DNA from: Dendrolimus kikuchii
Lineage: Eukaryota > Arthropoda > Insecta > Lepidoptera > Lasiocampidae
DNA: 64,000 bases
Direction of reading: 5' to 3'
NCBI GenBank assembly: GCA_019925095.2
Contig: CM034411.1
Span: 15,004,001 to 15,068,000, forward strand
In this document: positions 56,516-64,000 of the stretch, piece by piece
Numbering within the stretch: the stretch's first letter is position 1
Layout of the letters: every line of letters begins with the position of its first letter
Notes under the pieces: model-generated
Seen by the model: only the letters and a program-made list of their open reading frames with translations
Told to the model about the DNA's origin: nothing
Databases searched by the model: none
Made by a program: the position numbers and the translations under genes

Positions 56516-57157
56516 ACAAACGCGCTCGCTAGCACGCAGACATAACACAAGTTTATATTTCTTCTTCTCTGCTTTCTCTTATTACTTCAGATATTTTTGT
56601 GCATTCTATACGATATATTCATATTTTGCCAGTACACAAAACGAGGCAAATAGCAGATATGGTGTTGCTAAGTAAAATAAGACTCGCCTTATTTATTATC
56701 TAAAATATGTTTAAAAGTGCCAATAAAACTATTCCGGAATCCAATACAATTGTTTGTTCCTCGAACATCTATATAGTAATTATAGGGCAAATACTTATTT
56801 TAATCGTGTGTCAATCAACTATAATCTTTTAGTTGTTACACATGATATAGATTTAGTTATTAGTAATCCAAAAAATCTTAAGACGGTCTTGGTAAAGAGT
56901 TGGTCTGAATATTGACAAGTTTTATGCAATAGGTCAGTTTAAAAAAAAAATTTTCTTTTTTAATTTAATTTATAGAATGTAAAATATTTAATAGCAAGCA
57001 TTATAGCTATCTATATGTGGCAACAATTAAATGGTTATAGATATTTAGTAGTATGTACTTAGTTATAAACTGTTTGTTTTTCGAATAAAATAAAATAAAA
57101 TAAATATTTATGTTACTTTTATCCAAACTACCAAAAGTTGGTAGCATCATAACTTAC

Positions 57158-57274
57158 CAGCTCCCTCTTGCGGGCGATGGCGAGCATCCGATCAAAGTCC
57201 ACCTCTTTGGCCATCTCCAATTGCTCCCATGCCTTCTGGTCCTCGGGGGACATGTCGCAGACTCGCTCTCGTGG
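57158..57274 (-). CDS. ClC-a: ClC-2/ClC-a chloride channel: linker exon
   Basis: Acceptor ATTACTTAACAG, donor GTAAGTTATG; 39 codons, phase 0 both ends (PRERVCDMSPEDQKAWEQLE...). MSPEDQKAWE-type sequence precedes CBS2 in ClC-2-like channels; the rest is charged and probably helical. Confidence 0.88.
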
Positions 57275-57376
57275 CTGTTAAGTAATTATTTAATTAATGA
57301 ATCCGCCAAGTGCGTGTCAACCTACATACGTCCACTTGTTTTGCCACTTAACTGTGTATCCCAATTTTTTCACTTT

Positions 57377-57400
57377 ACACACACACACACACACACACAT
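57377..57400. repeat. (AC)n microsatellite
   Basis: Twelve AC units in a ClC-a intron. Confidence 0.9.
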
Positions 57401-57659
57401 TTTACGATTTTGAAAGAGAATAACTTCTAACCTGTTCACGTAAATAAAAAAGTTATTGATAAACTATTATTTATTTATGTCCAACGATACAGGCTTAAAC
57501 CATTGTTTACATTATGCCCGCTTCCACGACCGCAAGCAGGAACTTGGAGAGGGAAGTGGGCAGCGCGCATATGTAAACGGCCCTTATTTGAATATTTGAT
57601 ACTGCCGTCATCTGCTGCCCTTATTCTGCCTACTGATAGTAGGCAGGTTAGAGGGATTT

Positions 57660-57735
57660 TTTTTAAAATAATCACCAGACAAAGGCACACGTTGCACAGC
57701 CCTCAAGCTAAGCAAGTTACGCTTATCTAGATGAG
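57660..57735 (-). mobile_element. SINE-C tail fragment
   Basis: The minus strand carries the AGCGTAACTTGCTTAG...TTTGTCTG end of the family. Confidence 0.5.
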
Positions 57736-57844
57736 ACTTAGATGTTAACAAATAGATAGTTGTGTTTTAAAATACTGCAGCAACATGAACAAATTACCTT
57801 AAATTTCTCAATTATTACAAACGTTAGCTAGTTGTGATACTAAC

Positions 57845-57971
57845 CAGTTGTACTTTCTTATTAATGGACGGACTCCTTGGCAGTCCAGGGTTGAGGGGAT
57901 CCGACAGGCCACCTTCCACGTCTTGGAGCATCGATGACCTTTTGAAGATCGCTTCGAAAGCCGCGCGGATT
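57845..57971 (-). CDS. ClC-a: ClC-2/ClC-a chloride channel: inter-CBS linker exon
   Basis: Acceptor GTCGTTTATAG, donor GTTAGTATC; one base completing a codon plus 42 codons (IRAAFEAIFKRSSMLQDVEG...). The split codon AG|A joins it to the previous exon as Arg. It encodes a cytosolic linker with a likely amphipathic helix and a Ser/Pro-rich stretch. Confidence 0.85.
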
Positions 57972-58083
57972 CTATAAACGACAGAGTTACAGTCTATTTC
58001 AAATAGGACGGTATGGGAGAAATTACGTACATAGAAGACAGAAATAAGCATCATGATTCTAAGTATAAGATTATGACTAAATA

Positions 58084-58491
58084 CAGTGTCAACTCTGTAT
58101 AACGACACTGAAGGGTCTGTGCACTTTATGGCGTTATAGAAAGTTGTCGTTAAATGAAGAGAAGTCTGTAATTTTTGTTTGACGTCTTTTGCTGCACCGG
58201 TAATTTTGCTGTATTTTTTTACTTATTTTATTCATATCTTGCGATTTGAGGCATCTTGGTGATAATGGAAGTACTTAGAAATATCGGTATTTCGTAATTT
58301 CTTAATACTAATTTTGGCAAATTAAAAGGTACTTTTTATTACTTAATTGTTGTCGTTATTGAGAGTGGCTGTAATGTTATATAGAGTGTATCATTGTATG
58401 GAAGACAAGCTAAACTAACCAAAGCTAAGAGATTTCGACGCTTAAGGGAGTTTGTCGTTAAATAGAGTGACGTTACATGGAGTTTACGCTG
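58084..58491. mobile_element. TA-flanked MITE, copy 2
   Basis: CAGTGTCAACTCTGTATAAC at the left and GGAGTTTACGCTG at the right, TA on both sides, 408 bp. Confidence 0.8.
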
Positions 58492-58574
58492 TAGTAACAT
58501 TAAATTTTCAAACAGGTGCATGAAATAAGGGGACCTGAAATACCTGAAATACTTGTTTTTCGTAAAAAGAGGTA

Positions 58575-58735
58575 AACAATAACGCTCACAACGACCCATG
58601 TCAAGGGGTCGGTCGAATAGCCGTTCCACTTGGGTTTACGATTGTAACGCCGGCAAGCAAGTGGAACGGGAAAAGTCGCGGTCGTGAACGTGATCGTTGT
58701 GAGTGCCTAATGGAACGTAGCCTTAGTATATTATA
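58575..58735. repeat. Single unit of the 23756-24443 element
   Basis: Shares CGCTCACAACGACCCATGTC and AAGCAAGTGGAACGGG with the composite inverted element in the TGF-beta intron. Confidence 0.65.
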
Positions 58736-58788
58736 AAGCCAATTATGATTTATTTGCTCAGCCGAATTGTATGTAGGTGTTCAACTGA

Positions 58789-59623
58789 CGCCATTCAGTG
58801 GAGTTCTAGTGAAAACTGAAAAGGCCACATTTAACTACATAGTTCACATTTGTAGTTTCTTTCAGGCCCAGCTCGCCATACACAACGCGGTGCTGGTACC
58901 TACTCGAAAATTATGAAATGAACGAAAGTTGGGTATGAAATAGAGAGCATGAAACTAAATTTATTTGCGGTCGACATGCGAGTACTGCGTAATTAATCTC
59001 CGGATTGACGCACGCGGACCGCGTTCCCAATACCGAAGTAAGAAAGAGAGTTGGTCTGAAAGAGAGTGTCAAACTGAAGGTAAGGAAAGGAATGCTCCGG
59101 TGGTTCGGGCATGTGGAAAGAACGCATGATGACAAGAATGACTAAACAGATATACAATCCAAAAGTGGATGTCTGCAGTAGTCGTCGTTCGCCACGACAC
59201 ACCTTCAAAGATCAAATTGATCGTGTCCTAGCCGTATATAATGTCAGGAGCTCTTAAAAATAAGACTGTGCTTGCACGACTCGCGTTATGAATGTCAAAG
59301 AAGCAAGTAAGGTGTGTAAGAATAAGCCTAAATGGCACTCTGTTGTTCGTGCCTACCCCGCAAGGGAACTGGCGTGAAGTTATGTATGTATGTATGTATG
59401 TAGTTCACATTTCTCACTAAAAACGCATAATTACTACTCAAAAATTATGAAATGAACGAAATGAAATGAAATGAAATAAAATGAAATGAAATTTATTTGC
59501 ATGACATAGTACATAAAAATACAGGTATCGACTACGATACTATGTATGTTCATTTTCGAGTAATTTTACACATTTTAAAAAAATAAAACTGCCTAGTACT
59601 GTGTTCCCTTTGAGTTCCCGCCA
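58789..59623 (+). repeat. M repeat, copy 5, split by an RTE insertion
   Basis: 58789-58851 and 59413-59623 are the two parts; RTE 58852-59400 lies between. The second part carries an extra segment of GAAAT units and a CATGACATAGTAC stretch. Confidence 0.68.
58852..59400 (+). mobile_element. RTE family 1 copy, unusual mosaic
   Basis: The longest internal copy (549 bp) with ATGT tail and perfect 12-bp TSD TAGTTCACATTT (58840-58851 and 59401-59412). About 12 non-family bases lie at the 5' junction. Substitutions are clustered, and two patches match sequence ~540 bp downstream instead of the family. Confidence 0.84.
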
Positions 59624-59639
59624 AATTATATCTAATACA

Positions 59640-60300
59640 ATATATTTTTTTTTTTTAATTTATTTTAAGGACATTTGGACTAGCGTCCATATCAGTCCGT
59701 GAGTACATTAGCTTACATGTACGTAAAAAAAAATAAATTACAAAACCTTACATGCACATAAAATCATAATAAATAGACAAGCATAAAATAATAGTGTTTT
59801 TGCATGCATGAACATGCAAAATCACTATTATTTTATGCTTTTAACAATAAAGTCTAACACTAACTTTGTTTTTACAGACAAGGGATCGGCTAAAAAGGAA
59901 TGGAAAAACTCCAAAGTCCAGCAAGTATAAGCATAAGTCTCTTCTTAGTCGCTGTCTCTCATTGTTTAATACAATATATCGAATACAATCTAGCAATTTC
60001 TTCTAGACCACAGAATGGCAAATGTTGAAAGTATTTTGTTAGTTATGTAGTCTAATTTTGGGTGTGGCAGTGCATTTGTGTGTAGTGGCTGTACTACACC
60101 ACAGTACCCCGTGGCACCGGACTCCCCTAATGGTAGTATACAATACATATTATCGTTAAATAATACAGAATTTACTATTATTAATATTGATGTTCATTAG
60201 GATTTTAATTGCTTTCCGTAACTTTCAATAGCCAATAAATATGAAAACATTTGTGCAAAGAAAAGTGGTTGCAACCGTTTCGCTATTTCACCATATATAT
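59640..60300. other. ClC-a intron, no exon supported
   Basis: ATAAAATAATAGTGTTTTTGC (59784) is repeated inverted near 59818, forming a hairpin. TTTTTTACAG at 59877 is acceptor-like, and the following frame stays open ~44 codons, but no domain or donor supports an exon. Confidence 0.35.
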
Positions 60301-60305
60301 CATGC

Positions 60306-60387
60306 GACGAGGTGGCCGAGAGGTTAAGGCGTTGGACTGCTAATCCAATGTGCTCTGCACGCGTGGGTTCGAATCCCATCCTCGTCG
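60306..60387 (+). tRNA. tRNA-Ser(GCT)
   Basis: 82 bases. Acceptor stem GACGAGG pairs perfectly with CCTCGTC; discriminator G. A-box TGGCCGAGAGG, anticodon stem TTGGA/TCCAA with loop CTGCTAA (anticodon GCT at 60339-60341), long variable arm GTGC-TCT-GCAC typical of class II serine tRNAs, and B-box GGTTCGAATCC. Decodes AGC/AGT. Transcribed by RNA polymerase III; a T-run follows near 60400. It lies in a ClC-a intron on the opposite strand. All stems are intact, so it looks functional, unlike the tRNA-derived SINEs nearby. Confidence 0.97.
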
Positions 60388-60639
60388 ATAAGTGTTATCT
60401 TATTTTAATACTCTGGATTCTTTGAAAATTTGACCAATTTTAATATTGATAATGCTTAAATCATAAACTTTCTTGTGTGTTATTTTTGATAATTCCTTTA
60501 AGGTAAGAAACAGATCTTTTACAACAGCGTCATAACTGTCTGTAAATGTATAACAGGTTGAATTGGACAAGTGAGCCCCTGGGGGCAATGGCGAATCTAT
60601 AAGATATGGGGAAATATTCTTAAATGAAAATTAATGCAT

Positions 60640-61266
60640 TGTTAGAACTCAGACCCCGACAAACACAAAATCCACCTGCATATCTGAAACATGACATGAC
60701 CAGAGTTATAAATGTCAAAGAAGCAAGTGAGGTGTGTAAGAATAAGCCTAAATGGCGCTCTGTTGTTCGTGCCTACCCCGCAAGGGAACTGGCATGAAGT
60801 TATGTATGTATGTATGTATATCTGAAACAAAGCACATTTATTACCCGTCGGCATTTGAACTAATAACGTTGAAATTCTTTTACAGTCGTCTTCTTTTGTT
60901 TACTTATTGGCATACGGCCTGTTCTTGTATTGTAATCATTAGCCAGGTGTTACGGATTTAAAGTACAAGCTGATTCTAGGAAATTCGGTCCACGCTGCCG
61001 GGCGGATATATTGCATTTGTGCAGTATAAAGCAATGGCCCGATTGAGGGAGGAGTCAGTCGAGCGAGAATCACCAGCGAAGCGAAAAGTGTGTACTACAA
61101 TCGGTAATCTAATTAGTGACAGACTTTACGCGTTTTATTGAATTACGACCTTGTGCATTACGTTTGGACTTGTTGTGTTCGGTTATATTTGTACCTGTGG
61201 TATACGTGTTTGTATAGTTCTAATAATTCCAACGGCATTTCTAATTCGAGTCTCGCACTCGTAACA
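60640..61266 (+). mobile_element. Solo LTR (copy 4), split by an RTE insertion
   Basis: TGTTAGAAC to CTCGTAACA; about 489 bp after removing the nested RTE (60692-60817) and its second TSD copy. The 4-bp flanks GCAT/GTAC do not match, so this copy may be recombined or mutated. Confidence 0.78.
60692..60817 (+). mobile_element. RTE family 1 copy nested in a solo LTR
   Basis: 126 bp; perfect 12-bp TSD ATATCTGAAACA at 60680-60691 and 60818-60829. Confidence 0.9.
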
Positions 61267-61455
61267 GTACCTATTACAAAATGGAATCTTACAGATTTCT
61301 TATTGAAAGTCAAAGGCATGAGACTAACACCGCTTCTAAACCAATTTTAGTTATTGTTAAAGGAGGAGAAGCGGCGCAACAAACTCCCCTGCAACATATC
61401 TTCAATTCATAATTAAAGATAAAATATGTTGCTGAGGCGCAGCTAGTATGATCAA

Positions 61456-61680
61456 CTAGCTGTGCCCGCAGTTTCAACCGCGTGGTGACGGAACATCGTC
61501 ATATTTTGGATAACTCACACTATATGTTTATAAATTATAGCCTATGTGTTATTCTGATGTGTAAGCTATATTATTGTAAAGTTTCATCAAAATTAATTCA
61601 GTAGTTTTTGCGTGAAAGAGTAACAAACATACATCCATACATTCGTATAAACTTTCGGGTTTATAATATTTATAGAGAGA
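61456..61680 (-). mobile_element. Helitron-like element
   Basis: Minus strand ends GGGCACAGCTAG before T; the start TCTCTCTATAAATATTATAA follows A. An adjacent CAGCTAG|T (61440-61447) ends another, unrelated fragment. Confidence 0.62.
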
Positions 61681-61701
61681 TATAGAGATGATTATTATTA
61701 G

Positions 61702-61830
61702 CTATGAATGTCAAAGAAGCAAGTGAGGTGTGTAAGAATAAGCCTGAATGGCGCTCTGTTGTTCGTGCCTACCCCGCAAGGGAACTGGCGTGAAGTTATG
61801 TATGTATGTATGTATGTATGTATGTATATA
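61702..61830 (+). mobile_element. RTE family 1 copy, short
   Basis: From TATGAATGTCAAAGAAGC to a long ATGT tail. Flanks share TATAGAGAT and ATTATTAG words but no exact TSD. Confidence 0.82.
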
Positions 61831-61924
61831 GAGATTATTAGAGCTAGGCATGTTTGCTGAAGAGTTTCTTGCGCCGCTTCTTCTCTTCAAGCCACAACAT
61901 GTTGCGAACTGGTGGTAAATTAGA

Positions 61925-62132
61925 TTAGGTTCCCATAGAGTAAATAATAACCATAAACAAAATAATTACAATGAATAAATTGGCGGTAGCTAGATAAACT
62001 TTAACAATACTCATTGACACTTGACATCATTATCTTCCGTGATCACGGCTATTGAAAAGTGGCCGAAAGAAAGAAAAATAAAAATCAAATAAATCACCGC
62101 GCTTAAATCCGTTAAAACGTGGTTTTACTAAG
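61925..62132 (+). repeat. P-family half element
   Basis: Loop segment shared with 2760-2910 (AATAATAACCATAAACAAAA), then CCGTGATCACGG and one arm ending CGTTAAAACGTGGTTTTA. The other arm is absent. Confidence 0.68.
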
Positions 62133-62182
62133 AAAATATTATGGTCAAAACGATCAAAGTGGTTGATTGTTGAATCGCTCAC

Positions 62183-62333
62183 CTAGTTTCAGCACCGGTA
62201 ACCGTGGTGTAGACCGAGGGTTGTGCGGACACAGGAGTCTGCGGAGCCGTGGAGGGCGAGGCCAGGCCCCGGGTCAGAGTGAACGAGTTGGTCTTCTTCA
62301 GGATGGACTTCGGCCGGAACAGCTGGCCAGGGG
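62183..62333 (-). CDS. ClC-a: ClC-2/ClC-a chloride channel: first exon in window
   Basis: The donor CTAG|GTGAGC is clear; the coding frame (LFRPKSILKKTNSF...TTVTGAET, then two bases AG) joins the next exon as Arg. The acceptor is ambiguous: AACTCCAG (exon from 62333) or GGCCAG (from 62322); the second leaves phase 0. The basic RPKSILKKT stretch and Ser/Thr/Pro-rich segment lie between CBS1 and CBS2. The membrane domain (pore, CBS1) must lie right of base 64000. Confidence 0.82.
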
Positions 62334-62429
62334 CTGGAGTTCACAATCACACATTTAAACATACTTAACAACAAACCAGTAGACAAACACGCATACCGTA
62401 TATTTTCGTGGTAAACAAGTTATGTACAA

Positions 62430-63040
<611 letters not shown>

Positions 63041-63256
63041 TAGCTGCAGGCAATATTTCATAGATTATAAAATTAACACTTCCTTGCATATATATTGATG
63101 AAGCTTTGTTTATTTGTTAGAAATACTCCTCACTTTTTCCCAAGCATAGGTCAAACTATAAAACGCAATCGACGCGACAATGACAGGCTTTGCATTCATA
63201 GTAGTAAAACTACACTGATGCAAAAAAATGTATTATGTATGGCACCATTAATTTAC

Positions 63257-63753
63257 TGTTACAACTTAGGTTCCGACAAAAACAAATTCCACCTGCTTAT
63301 CTGTAAAAAAACACATTACCTGTCGGCATTTGAACTAATTGTAATTCTTTTATGATCGTCTTCTTTTGTTTACTTATTTATTGGCATACGTTTCTAGAGA
63401 ACAGCCCATTGTTTTATTGTACTCGTTTATGGCCGCTTGCGGCCGAACAATTAGCCAGGTGTTGCGGATTGCGTCGACTACGATACGGGCACATTTGTAT
63501 TTGTGAGGTATAAAACGGCGGACTGATGGAGAGAGGGGGCAGTTCAGCGACAACTACGATCAAGGCGTGACGTGTGTACAAACGGGAATCTAATAGTGAT
63601 GGACTATGCGCGTTTTATTGAATTACGACCTTCTGCATTACGTTTGGATTTGTTCGGTTATATTTGTACCTGTGTTATACGTGTTTGTATAGTTCTAATA
63701 AACTCTATAATAATTCTAACGGCATTTGAATTCGAGTCCCGCAACTCGTGACA
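63257..63753 (+). mobile_element. Solo LTR (copy 5)
   Basis: 497 bp from TGTTACAACTTAGG to AACTCGTGACA; flanks TTAC and ATAC agree at three of four positions. Contains GGTATAAAAC (TATA-like, 63509) and CTAATAAACTC (poly(A)-like). Confidence 0.8.
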
Positions 63754-64000
63754 ATACAATAAATAATAAATTACCTGACAGTATATAGAAGCAAAAATCC
63801 ATATTATTATTTAAGAGACACCTAAAGAAATTTTTAATAATGAAACGCTATTATAAAATCGAAGATTATTCAAGTGATAAATTCTAATGATTATTAAACT
63901 AATGTATTCTTATTTAATTAATGCTTTGCTTGACATTTAACATTACCTAATTTATTTAATTATTATTGTAAATTAGTTTCAATTTAGATTTAGTTATAAG
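63754..64000. other. AT-rich, nothing recognised
   Basis: No frame, repeat boundary or exon signal seen. Confidence 0.5.

Noticed and set aside
59887..60008. Acceptor-like TTTTTTACAG followed by a ~44-codon frame (TRDRLKRNGKTPKSS...)
   Set aside because: No donor, partner exon or domain; it sits in repeat-rich intron sequence.
60197..60379. 60-codon minus frame with a GFEPTRAEH start
   Set aside because: Antisense of the tRNA-Ser gene.

Overview
This is eukaryotic, AT-rich, intron-containing and very repeat-dense DNA. The two host genes are of insect type. The mix of RTE-like LINE tails ending in (ATGT)n, tRNA-derived SINEs, Helitron-like elements with TC...CTAG ends and many MITEs is what I associate with Lepidoptera. 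Insect is well supported; moth or butterfly is an inference from remembered repeat families. Almost all short open frames here are translations of repeats, not genes.

Host genes. (1) On the + strand, four exons (23145-29536) encode the second half of the propeptide and the complete mature domain of an activin-type TGF-beta ligand; the exons are in phase and end in the expected Cys-Gly-Cys tail. The upstream exon(s) are not securely located; a GC-rich open stretch with a hydrophobic segment and a good donor at 12753-12956 is one candidate. (2) On the - strand, six in-phase exons (62333 down to 51030) encode the cytosolic C-terminal tail of a ClC-2/ClC-a type chloride channel (inter-CBS linker plus CBS2); the membrane domain lies beyond the right edge. 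The two genes converge, about 21.5 kb apart. (3) An intact tRNA-Ser(GCT) gene lies in a ClC-a intron on the opposite strand. A further possible + strand exon (55620-55758) is reported with low confidence.

Layout. 1-14.4 kb: layered repeats (RTE tails, a uniform ~310-bp SINE-like family 'A', a foldback family 'P', Helitron-like elements, a solo LTR, a 1-kb inverted-repeat element). 14.7-18.2 kb: a 3.3-kb terminal-inverted-repeat DNA transposon with a decayed transposase, sitting inside an older RTE reading frame. 18.2-23.1 kb: SINEs, a tandem duplication and a 550-bp foldback element. 23.1-29.6 kb: the TGF-beta gene, with a second RTE family and SINEs in its introns. 29.6-51 kb: intergenic repeats, including orphan C-terminal retroelement domains, piggyBac-like, mariner-like and hAT-like MITEs, LINE 3' ends and a second solo LTR. 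51-62.4 kb: the ClC-a tail, its introns filled with MITEs, RTE copies, solo LTRs and SINEs. 62.4-64 kb: a Helitron-like element whose 5' end runs into a 125-bp (TA)n array, then another solo LTR.

The clearest biology beyond the genes is insertion history readable at base level: many LINE copies have perfect target-site duplications (TSDs), one LINE copy has a twin-priming inversion, one Helitron-like insertion can be compared with an empty-site paralogue, and transposons are nested two or three deep. I see no CRISPR array, operon or prokaryotic defence-like system.
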